From: Pedobacter sp. ISL-64
GTDB lineage: Bacteria > Bacteroidota > Bacteroidia > Sphingobacteriales > Sphingobacteriaceae
Reading direction: 5' to 3'
Assembly: GCF_018613605.1 (NCBI RefSeq)
Contig: NZ_JAGGPU010000001.1
Span: forward strand, 476,556 to 538,299
DNA length: 61,744 bases
Shown here: piece by piece, positions 35,849 to 45,322 of the stretch
How positions within the stretch are numbered: the first letter of the stretch is position 1
Layout: every line of letters begins with the position of its first letter
Position numbers and translations under genes: made by a program
Notes under the pieces: model-generated
The model's database searches: none
Told to the model about the DNA's origin: nothing
Seen by the model: only the letters and a program-made list of their open reading frames with translations

Positions 35849-36032
35849 CATTTGGAGCGCAGGGTTTCCACAAAGCATTAAGTTCCTCATTTGTTGGGTT
35901 GCAGGGTGCAGAAACCTCTGTTTCTAAACCCGATTGCAATGTAAAGCCCACAGCGCAGCGAGGACTTGAAATGAAAAAGAGGGACTGAAGCCCTCCAAGA
36001 ACCCCAGGCAACTCATTTCCTCATTTAAAACA
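35849..36032 (+). repeat. ~265-bp dispersed repeat, shortened copy A
   Basis: Starts CATTTGGAGCGCAGGGTTTC and ends TCATTTCCTCATTTAAAAC. It lacks about 85 bp present in copies B and C (the CGTTTTTACGCTTCGC...CCGGGGCTA block) but is otherwise very similar to B. Confidence 0.85.
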
Positions 36033-36040
36033 CCAATTTC

Positions 36041-36309
36041 CATTTGTAGCGCAGGATTTCTGCAAAACATGAAGTTCCTTCCCGTTTTACGTTTTTACGC
36101 TTCGCTTCCTCGTACCTCGTTGCTGCAGGGTAACACTTCAACCGGGGCTATTGATGAAGGTAGCATTTCATTTGTTGGGTTGCAAGATGCAGAAACCCTC
36201 GTTCCTAAACCCGATTGCAATGTAAAGCCCACAGTGCAGCGAGGACTTGAAATGAGCGGGACTGTTGCCCTCCAAGAACCACAGGCCAATCATTTCCTAA
36301 TTTTAAAAC
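36041..36309 (+). repeat. ~265-bp dispersed repeat, full copy B
   Basis: A 269-bp copy from CATTTGTAGCGCAGG to TCATTTCCTAATTTTAAAAC. The inverted full copy at 53571-53834 aligns along the whole length. The ORF readings inside it are not conserved between copies. Confidence 0.9.
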
Positions 36310-36387
36310 CATTATTTCATTTGGAGTGCGCTACCTGTACATAAATATCAAAATTTAGTAAGGAGAGTTATGAAAATGCTTAATAAT

Positions 36388-37191
36388 CTACTCTTTCTTC
36401 ACCAATCCATGTTCTTTAAGGGCTGCGACAGCCAGCTCAATCAATCTTAAATTTTCGTCCTGATGCCCATGCTGCACTTCCACATTAATATAGGGAATGT
36501 GATTTTGCATGGCATACACCGAAAGCGAACCGTCATTGGAAACAAATTTAGATTGAAGAATTACATTCACATTTGCCTTTTTTAAACTGCTGAACAACCT
36601 TGGCTCGGTTACGTAAACAAGATCATCGCCATCCATCTGGAAGTTGATGTAAACCGAATCGGCCGTACTCGCTAAATCGTAACCTGGCAAATAAGAGGAA
36701 ATGCCAAAACCACCATCGGCATTGTTATGCAAGGTTAAAAAATAACCTGTGGCTTTTGGATCGTAAAAATCGACAATTTGTTTGCCTGCATTAAGTATTG
36801 CTTTTTCAACTTCGTTAGAGCTGAAAAAGTCTTTTTTTAACCTTGTTTTTACACCTGCCTCGGTATAAATGGCGTTGGGATCTATACGATATTGATCATC
36901 CATATAGGTGAAATAATAATCTCTTACACCGCCATACTGACTGTCGATGAGCTCGCCACCGCTCCAACGGATATAATCAAAACCTGCTTTTACACCAGTA
37001 TCTTCATTATCATGTACAACTAAAAATTTAATGCCATTAGGTTTGTAACTGTATTTTACCAGCGTGATATCTAAGTTTGAAACCTTAACGAAGTTCGAAT
37101 CAGTAGTCATCGCCGGGAAAACAGGAGGGTGTTGCGCATTAACCAGAAGGGTAGAACAGATCAGGAACAGACTTAGAATGAGTTTAAACAT
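36388..37191 (-). CDS. Secreted protein of unknown function, possible metallohydrolase fold
   Basis: A 267-residue exported protein (signal peptide MFKLILSLFLICSTLLVNAQ). The first mature strand contains FLVVHDNEDTGVKAG, an HxxE-like pattern. Later segments RIDPNAIYTEAG, FLTLHNNADGGFGISSY and PYINVEVQHGHQDENLRL supply further His, Asn and Glu residues in places reminiscent of zinc amidase or carboxypeptidase-like folds. I do not recognise a named family. A periplasmic metal-dependent hydrolase is a low-confidence guess. It is separated from the efflux operon by 360 bp of noncoding DNA and a terminator. Confidence 0.55.
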   Translation of the reverse strand: MFKLILSLFLICSTLLVNAQHPPVFPAMTTDSNFVKVSNLDITLVKYSYKPNGIKFLVVHDNEDTGVKAGFDYIRWSGGELIDSQYGGVRDYYFTYMDDQYRIDPNAIYTEAGVKTRLKKDFFSSNEVEKAILNAGKQIVDFYDPKATGYFLTLHNNADGGFGISSYLPGYDLASTADSVYINFQMDGDDLVYVTEPRLFSSLKKANVNVILQSKFVSNDGSLSVYAMQNHIPYINVEVQHGHQDENLRLIELAVAALKEHGLVKKE

Positions 37192-37396
37192 AATCCCTAA
37201 TATACAATGTTGCTACATAATTTGTTTGAAGACAACATTGTATATTATCCGGGCATCAAAATTTCTAAATGCAGCAAGTGAAAAATAAAATGGTTGGTAG
37301 AGCCCACAATATGGCGAGGGTATTGGGTTAGCAAATTGATGGGCGACATTCCTTAGGCATAATTTTCCATGCCTCCGCGTTCCGTGGCAAAAAGAA

Positions 37397-37420
37397 ATGG
37401 TTCGTGCGGACACGAACCAT
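37397..37420. repeat. GGTTCGTG-type palindrome
   Basis: ATGGTTCGTG-cgga-CACGAACCAT, a perfect 10-bp stem, related to 22170-22193. Confidence 0.65.
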
Positions 37421-37497
37421 GGCTGCGGATTGGGATACCCGTTCGCGGATAAATTTTTCTTGTTTTCTGTGCTTGCGTGGCTAAAAAAAAAAGCCAT

Positions 37498-37525
37498 AAA
37501 AAAGCCCCGATTTGGGATCGGGGCT
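37498..37525 (-). terminator. Terminator of the RND efflux operon
   Basis: On the minus strand AGCCCCGAT / ATCGGGGCT followed by TTTTTT, 27 nt past the RND gene stop. Confidence 0.88.
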
Positions 37526-37551
37526 AAATTGATTGTTAATCTGGATGTTTA

Positions 37552-40500
37552 TTAATGTCCGTGATCTAAATCGTATTCGTTTACATCTTTGTGTTTGTAT
37601 GGTTCTACCATTAACTCATCGATTGTTTTTCCTTTTTTGTTAAAGCCTAAACGTTCTAACATTCTGTCGAATATTAAATATACCACTGGTACCACAATTA
37701 AGGTTAAGAATAATGAACTGGTTAATCCACCAACAATAACCCAGGCCAAACCATTTTTCCATTCGGCACCTGCACCGCTTGCCAATGCAATCGGAAGCAT
37801 ACCGAATACCATGGCTATGGTGGTCATTAAAATTGGGCGTAAACGTGCGTGGTTGGCTAATACAAGCGCTTCTTTAGTCTCTTTGCCTTCGGCCTTTAAG
37901 TGGTTGGTAAAATCGACCAGGATAATCGCGTTTTTCGCTACCAGACCCATTAACATAATCAAACCTAAAATGGTGAAGATACCGATTGAGTTATTGGTTA
38001 AAGCTAAAGCTAACAATGCTCCGATTACCGCTAAAGGCAGCGAAAACATTACCACCAATGGATAGATAAAACTATCGTAAAGCGCAACCATAATCAGGTA
38101 AACCAAAATGATCGAAGCCAATAAAGCAATACCTAAAGTACCAAAACCTTCGCTCTGATTTTCCTGATCACCCGCCCAGCTATAACTTACGCCAATTGGG
38201 GCTTTAAGTTTGCCATTTTTTTGCAGCTCTTCCAGTTTCGCCTGGAACTCAGCAACCACGGTTCCTGTTGGTCTACCGATTGACTGTGCCTTAACTGATA
38301 CCGAAGTAGATTTATTTAAACGCTCTAACTGACTCGGACCTGAACCTTCTGTAATGGTTGCAAATTGTGATAACTTGATCTGTTTACCATCGCTGTTTAC
38401 AAAAATCAGGTTACGCACGTCATCAATATTCTGGCGGTTGAAGTTTTGATACTGAATATTGATATCGTACTCGTATTCACCTTTACGGTATTTACCATCG
38501 GTATTACCCGCAAAAGCAGTCTGCATGGTTGAGCCTACAGTTTGTAAAGTTAAGCCAACGGCCGACATCTTATCACGGTCTACCTGAACGTTAATCTCAG
38601 GCGTTCCTTTTTCTACTGATAATTTAATCTCTGTAGCACCAGGGATAGCCGCAAGCACTTTTTGAGCACCTTCAGCATACTTCAATGCGCTGTCTAAATC
38701 AGAACCCATCACCACCAATTGGATCGGTGCGTTTTCTGCAATACCCAAAATACTGATCGGAACGGTTTTAACTTTTGCTCCAATTAATTCTTTAGCCAGT
38801 GCACGGCTCATTTTAGTGGCAAAAATATCTGAAGAAACGCCTTTACGCTCATCGCGTTCAACCAGTTTAACATTAATCTCCGATTTATAGGCTGTAGCCT
38901 GTGTACCACCGAAATCACCGGTCGATTGTCCAACTGTAGTAATTAACTGTGTAATTTCTGGTTGTTTATCCAAGAAAGCCTCAGCTTTTTGCGTTAAAAA
39001 GTTGGTTTGCTCTAAAGAGGCATCTTTTGGTAACTCTAACTGCACCAGGAACTCACCTTTATCTGATTTAGGGAAAAACTCCGATCCGATAAAACCGCCT
39101 ACCAATAATCCACATGAGCTAAAGAACATCACCACAACAATAATTAATGTTAAGGCTTTGTGGTTTAACGACCATGTTAAAATGCTGGTAATCCAAAGGG
39201 TAAATTTCTTTAATTGTTTTTCGAACCAAAGAATGAAACGGCCAAATAGGTTTTTACCTTCAATACGTTCTAACTTACCAAAACGAGAGAAGATAAGAGG
39301 TACAATGGTAAATGAAGCTACTAACGAAAGCAACGTTGCAATAATTACCACAATACAGAACTGACGTAAGATGTTCGATACCAAACCCGTACTTACCGCA
39401 ATCGGGAAGAACACTACCACAATTACGAAAGTAATAGATACTACGGTAAAACCAATCTCTCTTGTTGCATCAGATGCTGCTCTTACTTTGTTCTTGCCCA
39501 TCTCCATGTGTCGCTGGATATTTTCCAGTACCACAATCGCATCATCCACCAGGATACCTACCACGAGTGATAGTCCCAATAACGACATTAAGTTTAAGGT
39601 AAAGCCGAACAAGCTAATCCCGATAAACGTAGCGATTAATGAAACCGGAATCGATACCATTACAATTAACGCGTTACGTAAACTGTGCAAGAAGAAAAGC
39701 ATTACGAAAGCCACCAAGATAACCGCCAGGATTAAATCGTGGATTACCGCATCAGCTGATTCTAAGGTAAAGATTGAACTATCGTTTACAATTCTGATGT
39801 CGAGGTTATTGGCCTTGTATTCACCTTTTAGTTTGGCAATAATGGCATGTACACCTTTACTCACTTCTACCGCATTTGCATCGCTTTGTTTAATGATCTG
39901 AATGGCGATAGATGCTTTACGATCGATACGTGCCAGTTTTTCAGTTTCTTTTTGCGAATCCTGAACGTCGGCAACGTCACCTAAACGGATCTGTGCACCA
40001 TCTTTAGTCGTTGTTAAAACCAGGTTTCTCAACTCTTCCATACTTCTGTATTTACCCGATAAACGGATCAATACATCCTGGTTTTGGGTTTTAACACTTC
40101 CTGTAGGGAAATCTAGGTTAGAACTTAAAATTAATTGCTGCACCTGTGGAACTGAAAGGTTGTAGCCTTGTAATTTATCAGCATCTAACGATACTTGAAT
40201 TTCGCGTTCCGAACCACCAACTAAGTTAACCTGAGCAATACCACTCACCCTCGAAATTACCGGAGCAATACGTTTATCAATTAAATCGTAAAAGGTAATG
40301 TCATCCATATTGGCTGATGCCGACATGGTAATTACTGGTAAATCATCTAAAGAGAATTTACTTAATGACGGCGTTTTTACATCCTCTGGCAGATCAGAAA
40401 GGATAGCATTTACCTTTCTTTGTGCATCATTTAAGGAAATATCGATGTTTGCCGCATCAGTTAAGGTGATGGTAACCGTAGATAAACTCTCAAACGATAC

Positions 40501-40746
40501 AGAGTTGATTTTCTTGATGTTTTCCATCGATGATACCGCATCCTCAATCTTTTTGGTTACGGTATTTTCAACCTCATTTGGTGAAGCACCAGGGTAGATG
40601 GTCGAAATAGATACTACGTTGTTAGAGAATTTTGGAAGTAATTCATAACCCAACGAAAAGTAACTTAGTAGCCCAAGCAAAGTAAGTGCGGTAAACACCA
40701 CAATAACCAGCGAAGGCCTTTTTATAGATATGTCTGTTATCTTCAT
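37552..40746 (-). CDS. RND efflux transporter permease (HAE1 type)
   Basis: A 1064-residue AcrB-like inner-membrane pump subunit. It has 12 helices in two repeats with large periplasmic loops. The proton-relay pair Asp401-Asp402 lies in helix 4 (LVVGILVDDAIVVLENI), and the matching Lys in helix 10 (MGLVAKNAIILVDF). N-terminal KITDISIKRPSLVIVV is typical of the family. Proton-driven export of hydrophobic compounds is the expected role; substrates are unknown. It is the last gene of a tetR-tolC-adaptor-pump unit on the minus strand, 84 bp after the adaptor gene. Confidence 0.96.
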   Translation of the reverse strand: MKITDISIKRPSLVIVVFTALTLLGLLSYFSLGYELLPKFSNNVVSISTIYPGASPNEVENTVTKKIEDAVSSMENIKKINSVSFESLSTVTITLTDAANIDISLNDAQRKVNAILSDLPEDVKTPSLSKFSLDDLPVITMSASANMDDITFYDLIDKRIAPVISRVSGIAQVNLVGGSEREIQVSLDADKLQGYNLSVPQVQQLILSSNLDFPTGSVKTQNQDVLIRLSGKYRSMEELRNLVLTTTKDGAQIRLGDVADVQDSQKETEKLARIDRKASIAIQIIKQSDANAVEVSKGVHAIIAKLKGEYKANNLDIRIVNDSSIFTLESADAVIHDLILAVILVAFVMLFFLHSLRNALIVMVSIPVSLIATFIGISLFGFTLNLMSLLGLSLVVGILVDDAIVVLENIQRHMEMGKNKVRAASDATREIGFTVVSITFVIVVVFFPIAVSTGLVSNILRQFCIVVIIATLLSLVASFTIVPLIFSRFGKLERIEGKNLFGRFILWFEKQLKKFTLWITSILTWSLNHKALTLIIVVVMFFSSCGLLVGGFIGSEFFPKSDKGEFLVQLELPKDASLEQTNFLTQKAEAFLDKQPEITQLITTVGQSTGDFGGTQATAYKSEINVKLVERDERKGVSSDIFATKMSRALAKELIGAKVKTVPISILGIAENAPIQLVVMGSDLDSALKYAEGAQKVLAAIPGATEIKLSVEKGTPEINVQVDRDKMSAVGLTLQTVGSTMQTAFAGNTDGKYRKGEYEYDINIQYQNFNRQNIDDVRNLIFVNSDGKQIKLSQFATITEGSGPSQLERLNKSTSVSVKAQSIGRPTGTVVAEFQAKLEELQKNGKLKAPIGVSYSWAGDQENQSEGFGTLGIALLASIILVYLIMVALYDSFIYPLVVMFSLPLAVIGALLALALTNNSIGIFTILGLIMLMGLVAKNAIILVDFTNHLKAEGKETKEALVLANHARLRPILMTTIAMVFGMLPIALASGAGAEWKNGLAWVIVGGLTSSLFLTLIVVPVVYLIFDRMLERLGFNKKGKTIDELMVEPYKHKDVNEYDLDHGH

Positions 40747-40776
40747 TTTAATTATTTATTGCAATTGAACTAATAT

Positions 40777-40801
40777 CGTCCTTCGACAGGCTCAGGATGA
40801 C
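40777..40801 (-). repeat. REP-like hairpin, CTTCGACAGGCTCAGGAT type
   Basis: GTCCTTCGACAGGCTCAGGATGAC, an inverted-orientation member of the ATCC/GGAT stem type. It lies between pump and adaptor genes and is transcribed with the operon. Confidence 0.7.
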
Positions 40802-40830
40802 AAACTGTAGACTGATAACTGCCAAGTGGA

Positions 40831-41898
40831 CTATTTTACAATACTTACCTGAGTACCCTCAGTTAAGTTAATCTGCCCGCTGGTGATTACAGTTTCACCT
40901 TCTTTTAAGCCATCAAGAATTTCAACATTGTCTCCTAAAATACGGCCAGCCACAACAGTGCGGGTTTTAGATGTGTTGTTAGATTTATCCAATACAAAAA
41001 CCTGATTGCTACTTACACTACCTACAAACGAAGTACGTGGAATAAGGATGCTTGGCGCTTGTTTAGGGAACTTGAATATTGCAGTTCCGTACATACCGGC
41101 TTTTAAAGTGTTTTTGTGACTATTCTCTACTTCAATTTCAATCGGGAAATTTAATGTTGCATCAGCTTTAGCAGCGATGAAAGTTACTTTTCCGGAGAAA
41201 TTATCAGTTGGGAAAACCGAAGATTTGATCTCGATCTGATCGCCGATTTTAAGATTGGCAACCTGCGATTCGTTAACGTTTACTTTCAGTTTCAATTTAG
41301 AAACATCAACTAATTCGAATAACTCGGTGCCCTGGGTATTTACAAAAGCACCAACTTCGATGTATCTTTTGTTTACGATACCATTGATAGGCGATTTGAT
41401 GTTGGCATCACTTAGTCTTCTTTGTGAAGCCTGTAAACGCAGTTTTGCATTTTTTGTAGCCAATTTAGCCTGATCTAACTGTTGTTGCGTAACACCACCA
41501 GTTGAGAATGAGCTCTGGTATCTGGCCTCGTCTCTCACTGCATTCTGGTAAGTTGCTTCAGCAGTTTCTCTGTCTGTATTGATAATTTCTGCATCAACGC
41601 GTGCCAAAACCTGGCCTTTGCTTACGCGGTCACCTTCATCAACATAAATAGCCGTAACACGACCTGCATTTTCTGATAAGAAGTTAAGTTCTTGTTTAGG
41701 AATGAAGTTTCCGTTTGCACTGAAATCTAAATTCACAGCTTTTCTCTCTACCTGAGCAACCCGAACGGCAACAGCACCACCACCTTTAGCAATGAAAGCA
41801 GTTTTTTCTTCGTTCTTCTTTTTATTGTTGCTTAGAACATAAGCTATTGCACCGAGTGCAACAACAATTACGATAATTATGGTAATTACTCTTTTCAT
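40831..41898 (-). CDS. RND efflux periplasmic adaptor (membrane fusion protein)
   Basis: A 355-residue HlyD-type adaptor joining pump and TolC. An N-terminal membrane anchor (ITIIIVIVVALGAIAYVLSN) is followed by the barrel-sandwich lipoyl halves (VDEGDRVSKGQVLARVD and IKSPINGIVNKRYIEVGAFV), the alpha-hairpin between them, a beta barrel, and the C-terminal LDGLKEGETVITSGQINLTEG membrane-proximal domain. It is 2 bp downstream of the tolC-like gene, clearly co-translated. Confidence 0.95.
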   Translation of the reverse strand: MKRVITIIIVIVVALGAIAYVLSNNKKKNEEKTAFIAKGGGAVAVRVAQVERKAVNLDFSANGNFIPKQELNFLSENAGRVTAIYVDEGDRVSKGQVLARVDAEIINTDRETAEATYQNAVRDEARYQSSFSTGGVTQQQLDQAKLATKNAKLRLQASQRRLSDANIKSPINGIVNKRYIEVGAFVNTQGTELFELVDVSKLKLKVNVNESQVANLKIGDQIEIKSSVFPTDNFSGKVTFIAAKADATLNFPIEIEVENSHKNTLKAGMYGTAIFKFPKQAPSILIPRTSFVGSVSSNQVFVLDKSNNTSKTRTVVAGRILGDNVEILDGLKEGETVITSGQINLTEGTQVSIVK

Positions 41899-41900
41899 TT

Positions 41901-43241
41901 CTATTGTACTAGTGATTTAATATTTCCGTTTGATTTGATTAATTGTATTTCGGCTATTTTGTAATTTAATAAAGCCTGTGTATAACTGTTCTGCGCCTCA
42001 GTAAGTGCATTTTCTGTATCCAGAAGATCGGTTAAAGAAGCTAAGCCATTGTTATAATTGTTTTGTGTGCTTTTGTAAATTTCCTGCGCTAAATCGGCAT
42101 TTTTACGTTGCGATTTAATGGTGTTGATGTTGTTGCGCAATTGGATTTTTGCGTTCTCATAAGCCAGGTTTAAGGAGTTTACAGATTCTTTTCTGCTCTC
42201 TCTTGCTTTTTTAATATCTACATCTGCCTGGCGGATTTTTGAACGTGTTAAAAAACCATTGAAAATTGGCACTTTTAAAGTTAGACCAACTGCCGATGCG
42301 CCGTATCCGATTGCAGCAGCATTCGACTTTAAGAAATCGAAACCATCACTTTGGCTCGAGTAGGTATAATTACCCGTTAAAGCCAATGATGGATAGTATT
42401 CGGCAACGTATGCCTTTCTTTGTAGTGATAAAAGTTTATCCTGATTATCCAAAAGTTTAACCTCTGTTCTGTTTGCCAGATCGATAGAGTCTGTAAATAC
42501 AGGTAAAGTAGTTACTTCTGTTAATTCGGTAAATGGTAAGCTGATCGGCGTAGAAACCGGCATACCCATCGAGAATTTTAACTGATTCTCCAATTGGGTA
42601 ATGGCATTAATCACCTGCTCACGTTGTGTATTCAGGTTAGTTAGGTTTACATTGATCCTGTCAACATCGATTTTTCTGGATAAACCGTTTTTAAACTGGT
42701 TTGAAACAATTTTTTCTACAATTTTAACGTTTTTAATATTGGTATCAATTACGTTTAACTGTTGTCTGTTTACCAAAACCTGGTAGTAATTGTTGGCCAC
42801 CAGCTCGATAATCTGCTCTTCAGTTAATTTTGAAGTAAGGTTGTAATATTCCTCACTCGATCTCGCAGCCTGTAAACCAGTAAAAACCTGTTGATTGAAT
42901 AATTGTTGCGAAAGCTGAACACCTGCAGTCGAATTCCAGTTCTGACCTAATTTGATCGCCTGTGTCTGTCCGCCGAAATTAGCAACCAGCTGACCGATAA
43001 TAGGATTATAAGTTAAACCAACATTTCCTGTAATTTGAGGCAAGGCCTGTGCCCTAACTTCCTCCACCTTGTATCTTCCGCCTTCAATATCCAATTTCGA
43101 GTTTCGAATCTTGGTGTTGTTTTGGAGCGCATAGGTTAGCGCATCTTTTAAGGTAACTTGCTGCTGTGCAAGCACCAGCTGCGGTAAAACCGAGCCGATT
43201 AGCAGTATGAGCATTAACCTTACCATTTTTACTCTAAGCAT
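41901..43241 (-). CDS. TolC family outer-membrane efflux protein
   Basis: A 446-residue outer-membrane channel component. The signal peptide ends near LVLAQ (residue ~25). Two repeats of long helices follow, with the family patterns LKDALTYALQNN, NYYQVLVNRQQLNV and, in the second half, YNNGLASLTDLLDTENALTEAQNSYTQALLNYKIAEIQL. It provides the exit duct for the RND pump. It lies directly upstream of the adaptor gene and about 90 bp after tetR. Confidence 0.94.
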   Translation of the reverse strand: MLRVKMVRLMLILLIGSVLPQLVLAQQQVTLKDALTYALQNNTKIRNSKLDIEGGRYKVEEVRAQALPQITGNVGLTYNPIIGQLVANFGGQTQAIKLGQNWNSTAGVQLSQQLFNQQVFTGLQAARSSEEYYNLTSKLTEEQIIELVANNYYQVLVNRQQLNVIDTNIKNVKIVEKIVSNQFKNGLSRKIDVDRINVNLTNLNTQREQVINAITQLENQLKFSMGMPVSTPISLPFTELTEVTTLPVFTDSIDLANRTEVKLLDNQDKLLSLQRKAYVAEYYPSLALTGNYTYSSQSDGFDFLKSNAAAIGYGASAVGLTLKVPIFNGFLTRSKIRQADVDIKKARESRKESVNSLNLAYENAKIQLRNNINTIKSQRKNADLAQEIYKSTQNNYNNGLASLTDLLDTENALTEAQNSYTQALLNYKIAEIQLIKSNGNIKSLVQ

Positions 43242-43332
43242 AATGTATTGTTTTTTTGTTTTTGGGTTCTTATCTATTTAAAATTTGTGGCCTGTTTACA
43301 ACCGGTTTGTCAGTTGTTGCGGCCGCCGTATT

Positions 43333-43944
43333 TCAGTCTGAACATCGTAAACCTCTCACAAATATGGTGGTGAGGTTTTTTTGCTTCAGTGTCATTTTGT
43401 TTAATGCTTTTTTATCGGGGAAAAGATCTTTACCGGTTTCCATAATGCACATGGTGCAAAGGCCCATCAAGCTTTCCAGATAAAGTTCTGCAACATGCGC
43501 AGTATCATCGTGCTCAATTTCTCCCTTTCCTTTTGCCTGACTAAAAATTTCTGCGAAGAAATCTTTTTCCGAGCTTTTAAGCGTTTGTAACTTCCCTTTG
43601 ATCACATCATCGTTCAATAAATCAGGAATGCCTTCCGTAATCCTTAACATGTAATATTTTTGGAAGAAAGTGTTCCTCACTTCTATGGTGCTAAAAAGAA
43701 TGTCTTCCAAAGGTTGATCTGGATTGTATTTCTTTTTAATCAACTCAAAGAAGTCGTTAAATACCCTTTCTATTACTCCAATAATTAAATGCTTTTTATC
43801 CGGGAAATAATAATAAAGCGATGGTTTGGAAACGGAAAGATCTTCTGCGATATCGTTCATTGTGGTTTTACCAATACCAAAATGGATAAAGCGTTTTATA
43901 GCGCCATCAATAATTTGCTCTCTCTTTTTATCGGCTACAATCAT
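43333..43944 (-). CDS. TetR/AcrR family regulator of the efflux operon
   Basis: A 203-residue regulator. N-terminal helix-turn-helix: TTMNDIAEDLSVSKPSLYYYFPDKKHLI (about 27-54). The C-terminal ligand-binding domain is variable. As the first gene of the operon it probably represses its own transcription and the pump genes. A TGACT...AGTCA inverted repeat at about 43963-43985 in the short gap before crtZ is a possible operator, but I see only one weak copy. Confidence 0.92.
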   Translation of the reverse strand: MIVADKKREQIIDGAIKRFIHFGIGKTTMNDIAEDLSVSKPSLYYYFPDKKHLIIGVIERVFNDFFELIKKKYNPDQPLEDILFSTIEVRNTFFQKYYMLRITEGIPDLLNDDVIKGKLQTLKSSEKDFFAEIFSQAKGKGEIEHDDTAHVAELYLESLMGLCTMCIMETGKDLFPDKKALNKMTLKQKNLTTIFVRGLRCSD

Positions 43945-44111
43945 TTTACTTTTCTACTTTCTGACTTTTTTAATATTTTAGTCAAAAATAGTGCTAAAAA
44001 ATGATTAGTCATGAAAGGTTTGTTGAAAAGCGCATTAAGCTTACAATTTTATGACATAATTTTGTTTCTTGCGCTGTTTATATATCTTTACAAACCAATC
44101 GTTTAGAAAAT

Positions 44112-44555
44112 TTGTCAGCACTAATCAACATCTTTATTGTATTGTTTACCATCCTAGCAATGGAGTGTTTGTCTTGGTTTATACACAAGTATTTATTCCA
44201 TGGACCACTATGGTTTATGCATAAAAGCCATCACCAAAAAGCAAAATCATTCTTCGAATGGAACGATCTGTTTGCCGCATTATTTGCTGCAGTATCCTTG
44301 TTTTTAATGTATGCCGATCGAGATAATTTAAGTTACCGGTTTTTTATTGGTTTAGGGATTACTTTATATGGTCTGATTTATTTTGTGGTACACGATTGGT
44401 TTGTGCACCGGAGATTTAAAACTTTTAAAAGCGACAACACTTATTTGCAAGCCGTGCGAAAAGCACATAAGGTTCATCATAAAAATAGAGGCAAAGAAAA
44501 AGGAAAGGCTTTTGGTTTGTTGTTTGTAAGGAAGAACTTAATAAAAACTGATTGA
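44112..44555 (+). CDS. crtZ: Beta-carotene hydroxylase (TTG start)
   Basis: A 147-residue integral-membrane di-iron hydroxylase that adds 3-OH groups to carotenoid rings (zeaxanthin formation). The four His boxes are present: HKYLFHG, HKSHH, HDWFVHRR and HKVHH. Helix 1 requires the TTG at 44112, since the first ATG (44160) falls inside it. It is divergent from the efflux tetR gene and about 8 kb from crtYcd, so the carotenoid genes are dispersed here. Confidence 0.93.
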   Translation: MSALINIFIVLFTILAMECLSWFIHKYLFHGPLWFMHKSHHQKAKSFFEWNDLFAALFAAVSLFLMYADRDNLSYRFFIGLGITLYGLIYFVVHDWFVHRRFKTFKSDNTYLQAVRKAHKVHHKNRGKEKGKAFGLLFVRKNLIKTD

Positions 44556-44605
44556 TGTAATTTAACTAGGTAATTAGTTTATATTTACTTTATAAATAGA
44601 TAAAT

Positions 44606-45295
44606 ATGAAAAAGTACTTATTCGTTCTTTTGGTTTTTATTGCGTCGTCGGCAGGTGCCCAAATCGCCAAGTTTACGATTAAGGGGGTAATTGCAAATAC
44701 AGATAGCATTAAATATGTTTATTTAACAACCCTATCTCAACAGATCCCACTTTCAGATGAGAAAATATTTATGGTAACACCTGTGGTAAATGGGAAATTT
44801 GAGTTTAATGGAACATTCGATCTCGAAGGTAAAGATTATCAGTATGCAAGTGTTTTTGTTGAAGAAAGAGGGAATATTTCTAAAGAAGAGGCGTTGTCGA
44901 AATTTAGAAATTTAATTTGGGTAACAGGTCGTAGGAGGAATGCAAGGCTTGTAGTCCTAGAGAATTTAACCTTATCGATTGACGAATATGGCAAAACCAA
45001 AGCGTCCAAAATCATTGAAGGTGGAATCCTAACAAAACAAGATGATGAGTATAAAATGGCCGTAAGGGATGGGGGAAGGCAATTGATCTCGTTTATAAAG
45101 AAATATCCAGATTCTCCAATATCATATTATGGTGTTAAAGAAACCACTTCCCTGTTTGATGCCGCTCACAGAGACAAATTTACCAGCCTCTGGGGTTCGC
45201 CAAGCGAATTGTTTAATGAACTTTCACCCAAACTTCAAAACAGTAAACAAGGTATTGAACTGAAGAAAAGTATCGATGCCAAGGCAAAACTATAA
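44606..45295 (+). CDS. DUF4369-like secreted protein, paralogue 1
   Basis: A 229-residue exported protein. The signal peptide ends near SSAGAQ. The N-terminal half is a small beta domain (IAKFTIKGVIANTDSIKYVYLTTL) like the N-terminal domain of Bacteroidota TlpA-type proteins. The helical C-terminus contains GSPSELFNELSPKLQNSKQG. Unlike TlpA proteins it has no thioredoxin domain or CxxC. The gene at 46655 is a paralogue sharing the whole layout. Both have a similar AATTAGTTTATATTTA-type upstream segment. Confidence 0.7.
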   Translation: MKKYLFVLLVFIASSAGAQIAKFTIKGVIANTDSIKYVYLTTLSQQIPLSDEKIFMVTPVVNGKFEFNGTFDLEGKDYQYASVFVEERGNISKEEALSKFRNLIWVTGRRRNARLVVLENLTLSIDEYGKTKASKIIEGGILTKQDDEYKMAVRDGGRQLISFIKKYPDSPISYYGVKETTSLFDAAHRDKFTSLWGSPSELFNELSPKLQNSKQGIELKKSIDAKAKL

Positions 45296-45322
45296 TTGAA
45301 TTGCCAGTCGTATTTATAAAAT

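Larger units (their letters stand above)
35821..36387. other. 567-bp noncoding region made mostly of two repeat copies
   Basis: No gene is supported. It contains a truncated (35849-36032) and a full (36041-36309) copy of the dispersed repeat in head-to-tail order. The first bases of a third copy (CATTTGGAGTGCG) follow at about 36320. Confidence 0.75.
37192..37551. other. 360-bp noncoding region
   Basis: Contains a GGTTCGTG palindrome (37397-37420) and the efflux-operon terminator (37498-37525). No gene is seen in the remainder. Confidence 0.6.

Noticed and set aside
36069..36344. Frames inside the dispersed repeat (plus 36069-36344 and minus 36095-36289)
   Set aside because: The frames are not conserved in the other full copy, so coding is unlikely.
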